Shown one piece after another: positions 42,771 through 50,969 of a DNA stretch of 64,000 nucleotides. The number at the start of each line of letters is the position of its first letter. The stretch's first letter is position 1. The translations under genes were made by a program, and so were the position numbers. The stretch covers positions 130,181-194,180 of the forward strand of contig JAKVBT010000005.1 in NCBI GenBank assembly GCA_022446905.1. Direction: 5' to 3'. This DNA comes from Phycisphaerales bacterium. Its GTDB lineage: Bacteria; Planctomycetota; Phycisphaerae; Phycisphaerales; SM1A02. A model generated the notes under the pieces. That model saw nothing but the letters and a program-made list of their open reading frames with translations, did no database searches and had not been told where the DNA came from.

Positions 42771-44243
42771 ATGAGCATGCGGTCTTGGATGTTTTTGGCA
42801 ATGCTGGCAACCCCCCCCATGGCGTGGGGGTGGGATTCTGCGGACACACAGGTTCTGCAACTTGATCAGGTGAATGTGCTGCGGATCGTGTACTCGCCAA
42901 GTACCGGGGGCGCAGATGTGCAACAGATTCGGGGAGCGTGTCCACCAGAAACGGTGACACACACGGATTCTGATTTTGGGCCAGGTCAGTACGTTGTGCA
43001 GGCGGGCTTTGCAGAGGGTGAAGCCGCTGCGGCTTCTTGGACGCTGCCTCTGGACCACTTTCCACTCCGCTTCGAGTTAGCGGAGATGCTCTTTGCAACC
43101 TCGGGCGCAACCCAATCGACCACGACTGAGTGGGGGGTGGAGATTTGGCAAGGATCGCCGCAGACCGGTTCGCTGGTGGCGGCCTTTCAGTCTGATGATG
43201 TCATCATCCCGCATCTCACCATGCCGCCGGGGACTTCGGGGACCATCGTGCAATTCATGGTCGATCCTGATGACCCGGATCAGATCTATGTATCAGATAA
43301 TGGCGAGCACAGTTACTCGGTTGCATTTCGAGTCATCGCGCATCATCAGCCTGGCAGCCCATGTATTACCTCTCCACCTTCGACGGCAAATGCGTTCCCG
43401 ACGACTGATGTCGGCGGCTTAGCGGCTCCGGGTGGCAATTGGATTGACATGGTCACAGGCCCCTTCTGTGTCTGTGGTGCAGATTGGACTTCCTTTCAAC
43501 AACTCCCAGGCATCTGTACGCCAAGTGGCGACTGGGTACTTCGAAGTACTTACACACCATTTGGCTGTGCGCCGGCATCTGGGGCGTGCTGCGTTGGAGA
43601 CGGTTCATGCGATGTGACGACTGAGACCGCATGTGCTGTCGAGGGTGGCGATTACCAGGGTGATGGCACGTCCTGTGACGGCATCAACTGTCCGCAGCCT
43701 CAGGGCGCATGCTGTATCGCTTCGAACGGCAACTGTGTTGATTCAGAGATTGAGGTCTGCGCTGCGTTTGGTGGAGAGTGGTTCTTTGGAGAAACATGTG
43801 CAACGTACATCTGTTTCCCAGAGGGGGCATGCTGCCTTCCTGATGGCTCGTGTGTGGAGGCGTCGAATCCCGAGTCATGTGCGGATGCTGCAGGGGTGTT
43901 TCAGGGAGATGGCACCGAATGTTCTGCAATCGAATGTCCGGCGCCAACAGGAGCGTGCTGTACGGATAATGGCGATGACTGCTTTGTCTTGGAAGAGGCC
44001 GACTGTGTATTGTTCGGGGGCTCTTGGTTGGGTGCGGGAACCAACTGCGATGATCCAAGCATCTGCAATCCGTCACCGTGCCCTGCCGACGTCGATGGTG
44101 ACGACGTCGTGGGTGTCGATGATCTTCTGGAGATTCTCGGGACCTGGGGTCAGACGGGCAGTCTGCCCGGCGATGTCAACGGCGATGGGATCATCAATGT
44201 TGATGATGTGCTGATCGTCATCGGCGCTTGGGGGCCGTGCTAA
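42771..44243 (+). CDS. Secreted cysteine-rich repeat protein with GC-type dockerin tail
   Basis: A 490-residue exported protein with an N-terminal signal peptide (about 1-20). Residues about 20-265 are a beta-rich domain of unknown function. Residues 271-436 hold four cysteine-rich repeats of about 41 residues, each opening GACC and carrying six or so cysteines. The C-terminus has two calcium-loop dockerin-like motifs, DVDGDDVVGVDD and DVNGDGIINVDD, and ends IGAWGPC. No catalytic motif is seen; display on the surface or in a matrix is likely. Codons 14-16 lie in a run of eight C. Confidence 0.8.
   Translation: MSMRSWMFLAMLATPPMAWGWDSADTQVLQLDQVNVLRIVYSPSTGGADVQQIRGACPPETVTHTDSDFGPGQYVVQAGFAEGEAAAASWTLPLDHFPLRFELAEMLFATSGATQSTTTEWGVEIWQGSPQTGSLVAAFQSDDVIIPHLTMPPGTSGTIVQFMVDPDDPDQIYVSDNGEHSYSVAFRVIAHHQPGSPCITSPPSTANAFPTTDVGGLAAPGGNWIDMVTGPFCVCGADWTSFQQLPGICTPSGDWVLRSTYTPFGCAPASGACCVGDGSCDVTTETACAVEGGDYQGDGTSCDGINCPQPQGACCIASNGNCVDSEIEVCAAFGGEWFFGETCATYICFPEGACCLPDGSCVEASNPESCADAAGVFQGDGTECSAIECPAPTGACCTDNGDDCFVLEEADCVLFGGSWLGAGTNCDDPSICNPSPCPADVDGDDVVGVDDLLEILGTWGQTGSLPGDVNGDGIINVDDVLIVIGAWGPC
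42811..42818 (+). repeat. C8 homopolymer in the signal-peptide region
   Basis: Eight consecutive C encode part of TPPM in the signal peptide of the cysteine-rich protein. The tract can also pair with the GTGGGGG a few bases downstream (42814-42830), forming a hairpin at the start of the message. Confidence 0.85.
43581..44079 (+). repeat. Four tandem cysteine-rich repeats
   Basis: Four copies of an approximately 41-codon unit, each starting GACC and ending with a Cys followed by Pro-containing linker; copies 1 and 3 share GDGT or GDGS-type turns, copies 2 and 4 are more divergent. The even cysteine number per unit suggests disulfides within each repeat. Confidence 0.85.
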
Positions 44244-44268
44244 GACTTTGTCTGTGCAGGGCCGCACA

Positions 44269-44994
44269 TTAGTGGCGGCGGCGACGCGGCTGCAAGCCAT
44301 ACAGCAGTAGCAGGGCAAGGCTCGCAGGTGCGGGGATCTCGATAATGGTGGTGGTCGATGAGATCACATTGTCGGTAAAGGCATATGTTGCAGCTACAGA
44401 CCAATCCCCGTTCGTAAATGTCAGGAGATTGAAAATCTGTTCATTCATGCCAGACATGCCCAAATCGTAGAGCGTGCTCATGACATTCTGGTTCGTATTC
44501 AATTCGGTCAGTGCCAGAGCCTCATAGGTGAGTTCGTGCCGCCATTGAAGGGCCCCTGCGCCAACCTGCGTGCCATCGCCAAGATCGTTTACCGCCCAGT
44601 TGCCACCTCCATCAAGGTTGGCCAGACTCGTATCTTCACCTTCCCAGACTGCCTCAACGCCGAGTAAGCAGAGTGGTGGGTCGCTGCTTGGCTGACCGGG
44701 TCCATCCGCTAATAAGATCAACGACGTTCCCCGCGCAGTGTCTGCCAGCATCATGGTGATCTGCCCGACTGTGTTGATGCCACCAGCTTGCAGTTCATCA
44801 TGGATGGCATCGACATCGGCATTGGTAAAGACATTGCCAGGGGTGGACAGCAGTCCAGGGAGCGTGGCGGCTTGAATGGTGGTTTCCGCACCATTGACCA
44901 CGACGGTGGCCCAACCAGCGGATGCAGCAGCACTCCAGCCCCCAAGGGCGGCCGTTGCGACAGACCACATCAGCATCCGATGATTGTTCAGCAT
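44269..44994 (-). CDS. Secreted protein with PEP-CTERM-like sorting tail
   Basis: A 241-residue protein from ATG 44994, with a signal peptide (about 1-27, ending AASAG) and a beta-rich body without known motifs. The C-terminus IPAPASLALLLLYGL followed by PRRRRH has the three parts of a PEP-CTERM signal: a Pro-x-Pro motif, a membrane helix and an arginine cluster, with PAP in place of PEP. Such tails are processed by exosortase and link the protein to the envelope or extracellular matrix. No exosortase gene is in the window. An alternative start at 45036 adds 14 residues. Confidence 0.75.
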   Translation of the reverse strand: MLNNHRMLMWSVATAALGGWSAAASAGWATVVVNGAETTIQAATLPGLLSTPGNVFTNADVDAIHDELQAGGINTVGQITMMLADTARGTSLILLADGPGQPSSDPPLCLLGVEAVWEGEDTSLANLDGGGNWAVNDLGDGTQVGAGALQWRHELTYEALALTELNTNQNVMSTLYDLGMSGMNEQIFNLLTFTNGDWSVAATYAFTDNVISSTTTIIEIPAPASLALLLLYGLQPRRRRH

Positions 44995-45094
44995 CAGTCT
45001 TCTTCTCAAGGTGTGCCCAGGCTGGACAGGCACCATCTTCCACCGGTCAGGGTACGTCGCAACTGCTCATCCAGCAAGGGGATAGAGACATAAC

Positions 45095-45120
45095 AGGGCC
45101 TTCGAGGGGGGCGAGGCCCT
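45095..45120 (-). terminator. Weak hairpin after the cardiolipin synthase gene
   Basis: AGGGCC and GGCCCT pair across a 14-base loop, beginning nine bases after the cls stop on the minus strand. The following GTTATGTCT is only weakly U-rich, so termination is uncertain. Confidence 0.3.
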
Positions 45121-45128
45121 TGGAATCC

Positions 45129-46613
45129 CTACAACAGGGGGCTGAAGAGTCCTGCCAGGTTGTACTTCATTCGGCCAAGGGCTGGCTGGCTCAGCCAGCG
45201 GGCAGTGTCCACCGGTTGACACTGATTCAGATAGGAGGTCTGGAGAAATCTGAGGGTGCTGGCAAACGCCTCAGACCAGCCCAGCATCGAGACTTCGAAG
45301 TTCAACTCAAGGCTTCTGCGGTCCAGATTGGCTGAGCCAATCATGAACAGGCTCCCGTCAATGGTCATCGTTTTGGCATGCAGCAGACCCGCTGTGAACT
45401 CTTGGATCTCAACGCCGGCTTTGATCAGCGTGGCGTAGTGACTGCGGCTGGCGAGGGCCACAAGATGTGAGTCATTGCGCGAGGGCACAATCAATAGGGT
45501 GCGTACACCACGCAAGGCGGCACCGCGAAGGGCCGCCTCCGTAGCCGAATCAGGCACGAAATAAGGCGTCGTCAAGATGATCTCATGCTGAGCGGCATAG
45601 AAGCAATTCTGCAAAATCTGCTGCAGGGCTTCGTTGTTGAAATTGGGACCCGTCCCCATGATCTGGCAGCAGGCAGTTCCGCTGGTCGGCTTGATGGGTT
45701 CATTGAGATATTCTTCATGGCGCTCTTCTGTTGCCATGAACCAGTCTTCCAGAAAGAGGGTCTGCAAATCATGAATGGCAGGGCCAAGCACCCGCGCCAT
45801 GCAATCTACCCATGGAGCAAAGCGGGCCTTGGGCGCAAAGGATGGTGAGGCAATATTGCGGCTACCGACCCAGCCGATTCTGTTGTCAAACACGGCGATC
45901 TTGCGGTGATTTCGAATGTCCACTCGGGCAAAGAGCACCCGAACGATGTGGGCCGGCAGCATCTCTCCGACCTGCACACCTTCATCCCGAAGGCCTTTGA
46001 TCGTCTGTGACTTCAGAAAGTTGCGTGAGCCAACAGAGTCAACCAGAAGTCGAACAGTGACACCGCGATGAGCGGCGCGAATCAGGGCATCAGCAACAAC
46101 GCGGCCGGTTTCATCATCAAGGTAGATATAGGTCAGGAGATGAATCGTATCGGTCGCGGCATCAATATCGGCGATGAACTCGTCGGCAAAGGTCTTTGGC
46201 TCACCGATTAAGTGCAATTCATGGCCGCCGGTGACATCGGTATTGGTGACGGCTCCTGCAAGGGAGAAAACCTGCCGCCAGTGGTCCGGCATATCGACTT
46301 CCATGGCCTGCAGTGACTGCACATCATCCCGTCGAATATCCGAGTAGGAGCGATGAATCTCACGGTGACGTCTTCGGCGAATGCCGCCGATGCGTTGTCC
46401 TCCGAAGAGGAGATAGGCAGCGGCACCAAAGAAGGGAGCGAGTACGACGAAGACAATCCAAGCCAGTCGTGCATCGCTGGTGCCAGATTCACGTAGCAGA
46501 ATGACAGAGATCAGTGCAATGATGATGGTGATGTGCGCTACCACGAGCATGGCTGGCAGGACGATGTGCAATCCAGTCGAGGTGGTTGCAGATGCGATCA
46601 GCAGCATGGTCAA
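45129..46613 (-). CDS. cls: Cardiolipin synthase
   Basis: A 494-residue membrane enzyme of the phospholipase D superfamily that joins two phosphatidylglycerols to cardiolipin. Two N-terminal membrane spans (about 10-70) precede two catalytic HKD motifs: NHRKIAVFDNRIGWVGSRN (about 235-253) and HAKTMTIDGSLFMIGSANLD (about 415-434). Length is typical. It overlaps the ftsQ-like gene by four bases and so ends the murC-murB-ddl-ftsQ run. Confidence 0.93.
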   Translation of the reverse strand: MTMLLIASATTSTGLHIVLPAMLVVAHITIIIALISVILLRESGTSDARLAWIVFVVLAPFFGAAAYLLFGGQRIGGIRRRRHREIHRSYSDIRRDDVQSLQAMEVDMPDHWRQVFSLAGAVTNTDVTGGHELHLIGEPKTFADEFIADIDAATDTIHLLTYIYLDDETGRVVADALIRAAHRGVTVRLLVDSVGSRNFLKSQTIKGLRDEGVQVGEMLPAHIVRVLFARVDIRNHRKIAVFDNRIGWVGSRNIASPSFAPKARFAPWVDCMARVLGPAIHDLQTLFLEDWFMATEERHEEYLNEPIKPTSGTACCQIMGTGPNFNNEALQQILQNCFYAAQHEIILTTPYFVPDSATEAALRGAALRGVRTLLIVPSRNDSHLVALASRSHYATLIKAGVEIQEFTAGLLHAKTMTIDGSLFMIGSANLDRRSLELNFEVSMLGWSEAFASTLRFLQTSYLNQCQPVDTARWLSQPALGRMKYNLAGLFSPLL

Positions 46614-47542
46614 TTCGCCAAGACGTGCGATCCGCTTCGAAGGTCGATGGTCCCTCGATGGTGCGCGTCAATGCGACCGTGGTCCCGGTGGAATTGATCC
46701 AGCCACTGGATCTTGTGATCCGCCAGGGACTCAAGTGGGGTCTCTTCGCCCGGAGCAGAGCCCCATTGCAGTGTGGCTGGAAGATCGGTCTGGATCAGCA
46801 GACTGCCCGTTCGGTCAAACTCTGAGAGATCGATTGCAGTGATCTGACTTGTCCATGTGTGGTGTTCGAGCAAGGCATGCAGCCGCATGGCAGCAATCAT
46901 GTCGTCTCCGGGCCAAGGCCGACCAGGTCGGCGTGGGCGACTCTCTCTCGGATTGACGATGCGAATGATCGGTCCATCATCAACCATGCGGCTTCCCTCA
47001 GGAAGTGGCCGGCCCAGGGCATCGATCACGACATCACCAAATGCGTCGGTGACGATTGTGGTGGGCTGGAGAAAGACTGCGTCGATTTCAATGTCGCCAG
47101 TGACGGCGCGTGAGACCTGAGCGACAGATTCGAACCATCCTGATCGCTGGAGGGCTTCTCGGGCAGCTACCAGATCCGCTCGATCCAGCGGATCCCCTTG
47201 GATCTGTCGGATAGCGACCCGCCCGAGGTGGTCAATCAGTGATTGACCGACCCATTCGGGGGCCTCGATGAATCGGACTGTGGCTGGCTGGCTCGTAGGA
47301 GGTTCGATCGTTCGTCGAAGTAGGGGCGTGGTGATGCCCGCAAGCAGCACAAAGGCCAGCAGCAGCAGCCAGGTGGGGCCGTCGCCTTGGAGCATGTGTC
47401 GACCAGCAACTTTGGCAAGGCCCATCATCCGGGTCATGCGTGAAGGTCGAGCGGTCCGTGTTCTGCGAGAGTTGCGGCTCATGGCTGCGAATGGGTCATA
47501 TCGACCATTGGGGCCTGATGACCCCAATTCCTGATGCAGCAT
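46610..47542 (-). CDS. ftsQ: FtsQ-like protein (POTRA domain)
   Basis: A 310-residue protein with a basic cytoplasmic tail, one membrane span (about 57-77, WLLLLAFVLLAGI), and a periplasmic part beginning with a POTRA-like domain (about 88-165, IRQIQGDPLDRADLVAAREALQRSG region). FtsQ sequences are weakly conserved; the call rests on topology and on its place directly after murC-murB-ddl. It would link FtsL/FtsB to the divisome. In most bacteria ftsA and ftsZ follow; here cls follows. The start is uncertain: ATG 47542 or ATG 47482, neither with a clear SD. Confidence 0.65.
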   Translation of the reverse strand: MLHQELGSSGPNGRYDPFAAMSRNSRRTRTARPSRMTRMMGLAKVAGRHMLQGDGPTWLLLLAFVLLAGITTPLLRRTIEPPTSQPATVRFIEAPEWVGQSLIDHLGRVAIRQIQGDPLDRADLVAAREALQRSGWFESVAQVSRAVTGDIEIDAVFLQPTTIVTDAFGDVVIDALGRPLPEGSRMVDDGPIIRIVNPRESRPRRPGRPWPGDDMIAAMRLHALLEHHTWTSQITAIDLSEFDRTGSLLIQTDLPATLQWGSAPGEETPLESLADHKIQWLDQFHRDHGRIDAHHRGTIDLRSGSHVLAN

Positions 47543-47586
47543 TCAATGAAAATGACATTCAATGCACAACCGGTGATCTGGTGCGT

Positions 47587-48519
47587 TTAGTCGCTGCTGG
47601 CTGCAGTGTTGGTCTGGGGTGGGGCTGTCCGCATCATGGCAGACTCCACCAATGCCTTGCACAGGGCTGGCATGGGTTGGCCGGCGGTTGCGGCGGCCTT
47701 GGGGAGCAAGGAGTGGTCGGTGAAGCCGGGCATGGTGTTGATTTCAAGCAGCCAGGGTCCAGTTTGGTCGACCAGGAAATCTACGCGTCCCAGATCCCGG
47801 ACACCTGCTTGGCGGCACAATCTGATTGAGGTCTCTTGGAGGGCTTCAATCAGACTGGACTCCAGTGGTGGATGCACGATATAGGCCGTGTCATTGCGGT
47901 CATACTTCGCTTCGTAGTCATAGACGCCATGACAGGGCTGAATCTCAATGATGGGCAACGCTGTATCCAGCACGATGCCGACGGTCAGTTCTCGGCCATC
48001 TACGCGACGCTCGATCAAGACTTCATCGTGAATGGGCAGAAGCGCATGCACCGCTTCGAGGATCTCTGCTTCCGAGTCGCACAAATGCAGGCCTAGGCTG
48101 GATCCATCAGCAGCAGGTTTGACAACTGCTGGGGCACCAACAGTGATGGGCGAGTCTGCTGAAGTACACCATTGCCAGTCTGGTGTGGGGATGCCCAGCG
48201 ATGTGGCCAACTCCTTGGTGTGATGCTTATGCATGCATCGGCGTGCTGCATCTGGTCCACTGCCGACATACGGCCGCCCATCAGCCTCAAGCACCTCCTG
48301 TAGCGGTCCTCCTTCACCCCATGGCCCGTGAATGACGGGAAAGAAGACATCACCAGGTATCTGCTTGAGTGCAGGGACATCGATGGTATCGATGGGCAGG
48401 GAGTGGACCGACAGGCCGGCATGCTCCAAGGCCGCCACCACAGCCTGCCCTGAGGCGAGGCTGACTTCGCGTTCTCCGTCAGGGCCGCCCATCAGGACGG
48501 TGACCAGTGGTAGGGTCAT
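47587..48519 (-). CDS. ddl: D-alanine--D-alanine ligase
   Basis: A 310-residue ATP-grasp enzyme making the D-Ala-D-Ala dipeptide of peptidoglycan. MGGPDGEREVSLASG at the N-terminus, FPVIHGPWGEGG, and the C-terminal LLEINTMPGFTDHSLLP (metal and substrate contacts) are diagnostic. It overlaps murB by four bases. The order murC-murB-ddl-ftsQ is the classical dcw order. Confidence 0.95.
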   Translation of the reverse strand: MTLPLVTVLMGGPDGEREVSLASGQAVVAALEHAGLSVHSLPIDTIDVPALKQIPGDVFFPVIHGPWGEGGPLQEVLEADGRPYVGSGPDAARRCMHKHHTKELATSLGIPTPDWQWCTSADSPITVGAPAVVKPAADGSSLGLHLCDSEAEILEAVHALLPIHDEVLIERRVDGRELTVGIVLDTALPIIEIQPCHGVYDYEAKYDRNDTAYIVHPPLESSLIEALQETSIRLCRQAGVRDLGRVDFLVDQTGPWLLEINTMPGFTDHSLLPKAAATAGQPMPALCKALVESAMMRTAPPQTNTAASSD

Positions 48520-49442
48520 GGACGCACACCGCGTTGCCAGATAACGACTTCAGGTTCGAGCGTGATTCCATGGACTGCAGCGACACGCGCCTGCACGTCA
48601 TCGATGAGTTTCCGAATGTCGGTACTGCTGGCGCCTGGCTGAGCGACGATGAAATTGGCATGCTGATCACTCACGACAGCGCCACCAATGCTGTGACCCT
48701 TGAGCCCTGTTTCATCAATGAGTCGGCCTGCAGACTGTGTAGTGCCCTCTGGATTGCGAAAGGCGCATCCGGCACTGTGATCGGCCATTGGCTGACTGGC
48801 ACGCTTGTGTTGGAAGATCTGTTTCACTTTGTCACGGACTTCGACTGGGTCAGCCTCATGGAGCGTCAAGATGACCTCGGTGACGATGCACGGAGGCAGG
48901 TCGCTTCGTCGGTATTGAAAGTAGAGGTCCGCCGCTTTCCAAGATCGCAACTCGCCGTCGAAGTCAACTGCCGTGATGGTATCCAGCGCATCACTGAAGG
49001 CGCCCCAGCTGCCACCGGCATTCATTCGTACTGCGCCGCCAACAGTCCCCGGAATGCCTGCCATCATTTCAAGTCCAGCAAGGCCTCTCCTTGACATGTC
49101 TTGGACTAGGCGGAAGAGGTCCACCCCGGCAGCCACTCGGGCCGCTGTGACATCTCCTACAGCATTAAATGCAGTGCTGCGAAAGTGCTCATGGTCGAGC
49201 CGAATCACAACCCCATCAACGCCTGCATCATCGACCAACAAATTGGCGCCGCCGCCGAGCACTCGGACAGGCATTTCTTCTGACTGGCAGCGGCGTATGA
49301 AGAGCTCCAGTGCCTCTGCCGATCGTGGTGAAACCAGCATGTCGGCGCGGCCACCGATGCCGTACCAGGTCATGGCTCCAATGGGGGCATCGAGCGTGAC
49401 GTCGAGGTCTAGATCACCCACAAGTGATGAGCGCGCCGTCAT
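48516..49442 (-). CDS. murB: UDP-N-acetylenolpyruvoylglucosamine reductase
   Basis: A 308-residue FAD enzyme reducing UDP-GlcNAc-enolpyruvate to UDP-MurNAc. FAD-binding TWYGIGGRADML, VLGGGANLLVDD, and GIPGTVGGAVRMNAGG are present; the substrate-domain segment HSAGCAFRNPEG and the C-terminal E (LEPEV) close the family profile. No Tyr loop insertion is seen, so it belongs to the shorter type IIb class. Overlaps both neighbours by four bases. Confidence 0.95.
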   Translation of the reverse strand: MTARSSLVGDLDLDVTLDAPIGAMTWYGIGGRADMLVSPRSAEALELFIRRCQSEEMPVRVLGGGANLLVDDAGVDGVVIRLDHEHFRSTAFNAVGDVTAARVAAGVDLFRLVQDMSRRGLAGLEMMAGIPGTVGGAVRMNAGGSWGAFSDALDTITAVDFDGELRSWKAADLYFQYRRSDLPPCIVTEVILTLHEADPVEVRDKVKQIFQHKRASQPMADHSAGCAFRNPEGTTQSAGRLIDETGLKGHSIGGAVVSDQHANFIVAQPGASSTDIRKLIDDVQARVAAVHGITLEPEVVIWQRGVRP

Positions 49443-50914
49443 GATGCCAACACATCAGCCATCAGATCTCGTCCAATGGTCCAGACTGGCCCAGCTCCCA
49501 TGACGATGAGCAAATCATCGGGCCGAAGCTGGTCGCGCAACTCCCCGAGAATGTCATCGAAATCCGCGATGTGGCGAGCCGAGATCCCGCGTTCAGTGAG
49601 GCGATCGACCAAGTCAGATGCGGTGATGCGTTTGCGTTCAGCATCAGAGTCACGCACGAAGTAAATCTCTGGCACAAGCACTTCGTCGGCAGCAGAGAAG
49701 GCCTCAGCAAATTGCTCCAACAGAAATCGAGTGCGGCTGTGTTGATGTGGTTGAAATACACAGACGAGGCGTTCAGGATCTTCTGCGGCGCGCAGTGCTC
49801 GAAGCGTATGGTCAATTTCCGTTGGGTGGTGCCCGTAGTCAATGTAGACGGTGGCAGCACCTGTCGGTTGGACTGGATATTGGCCAAGTTTCTCCATTCG
49901 GCGGTGCAGTCCGCGGAATGATTCAGCCGCGGAAGCCGCTTGGTCCCATTCAGTTCCGAGTTGATGGGCCAAGATGACCGCTGCAGCAGCATTGAGCGCA
50001 TTGTGTGCTCCAGGCTGGGCATTGGTCCATTGAGTCACCCACATGCCGTCGCGAAGGATCCCAGCACGCTGTGCGGCAGCATCCCACGCCACCTGATAGT
50101 CGGCCTCAGGATGAAAGCCAAATGTTGAAACATGGCATGTGAGCGAGTGGGTGATCTGTTGTCGGTGGGCACCGTCGTGTGCGATCAGCAGTGAGCCGCC
50201 CTGATCTGCTGGCGGGATCAGCGCCGCAAAGCCTTGGAATGCTTCGATGATGGCATCGATCGACCCATAGATGTCCAGATGGTCTTCTTCTACATTGTTG
50301 ATCAGGCCAACAACTGGCCGCTGGCTGTGAAATGACCGGTTGAACTCACAGGCTTCGGTAATCAGGATGCCAGGCTCACCTGCATGGGGACCAGCGGGGA
50401 CCTCCGCACTTCCAGTCCGGCAGCCGCCTCCGAGTTGCTCGCAGGTGGCCCCGATGATGAAACCGGGATCAAGGCCGGTATCAACCAGAATCCAACTGAG
50501 TATGGCTGCGGTGGTGCTTTTGCCATGCGTGCCAGCGATGCTCACGCCAAGTCGGTCTTTTTGCACCATCCCAAGTGCTTGTGCATAGAACGCGCATGGC
50601 ACCTGACGTGCTTGGGCCTTGGCGACTTCCGGGTGTGATTCTGGAATCGCAGCGGATCGAATGACCAGGTCTAGTTCGTTCGGGACATCATTGGGTCCGA
50701 TGTGTACCTCAATGCCATCTGCAACCAAGGACCGCGTTGTTTCCGATTCGCACATGTCCGAACCAGATACTTGGTAGCCCCGGGCAGTGAGCATGCGAGC
50801 GAGGCCGCTCATGCCGCATCCCCCAATGCCGGTCATCCAGATCCGTGCGCCCAGTGGCGGCAGGTCGGGAACCTCGTTCGGCGGCATGGTGGAGGGGGTA
50901 GATGGCAGCGTCAT
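49439..50914 (-). CDS. murC: UDP-N-acetylmuramate--L-alanine ligase
   Basis: A 491-residue Mur ligase adding L-Ala to UDP-MurNAc. The N-terminal Rossmann motif GIGGCGMSGLARML, the P-loop GTHGKSTTAAIL, central EACEFNRSF and NNVEEDHLD, and the C-terminal FQPHQHSRTRFLL are all typical of MurC. Start chosen at ATG 50914; the ORF-track start overlaps the divergent regulator. No SD is evident at 50914 or at the next ATG (50887). Head of the murC-murB-ddl-ftsQ-cls operon; 55 bp separate it from the divergent sigma-54 regulator gene. Confidence 0.94.
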   Translation of the reverse strand: MTLPSTPSTMPPNEVPDLPPLGARIWMTGIGGCGMSGLARMLTARGYQVSGSDMCESETTRSLVADGIEVHIGPNDVPNELDLVIRSAAIPESHPEVAKAQARQVPCAFYAQALGMVQKDRLGVSIAGTHGKSTTAAILSWILVDTGLDPGFIIGATCEQLGGGCRTGSAEVPAGPHAGEPGILITEACEFNRSFHSQRPVVGLINNVEEDHLDIYGSIDAIIEAFQGFAALIPPADQGGSLLIAHDGAHRQQITHSLTCHVSTFGFHPEADYQVAWDAAAQRAGILRDGMWVTQWTNAQPGAHNALNAAAAVILAHQLGTEWDQAASAAESFRGLHRRMEKLGQYPVQPTGAATVYIDYGHHPTEIDHTLRALRAAEDPERLVCVFQPHQHSRTRFLLEQFAEAFSAADEVLVPEIYFVRDSDAERKRITASDLVDRLTERGISARHIADFDDILGELRDQLRPDDLLIVMGAGPVWTIGRDLMADVLAS

Positions 50915-50969
50915 GATCGAAACCGGATGGTACGGCGGCGAACCTGTCTGTGCCGTATCCTTTTCGACC

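Noticed and set aside
43581-44079. Possible CRISPR-like or DNA tandem array
   Set aside because: The repeats are protein-level cysteine-rich units within one reading frame; the DNA copies are not near-identical and there are no spacers.
44253-44268. Terminator between the cysteine-rich gene and the PEP-CTERM-like gene
   Set aside because: Only a 5-bp stem (TGTGC/GCACA) with no U-run on either strand.
50915-50969. Sigma-54 (-24/-12) promoter between murC and the NtrC-like gene
   Set aside because: No TGGCAC-N5-TTGC-like sequence is seen in this short spacer.
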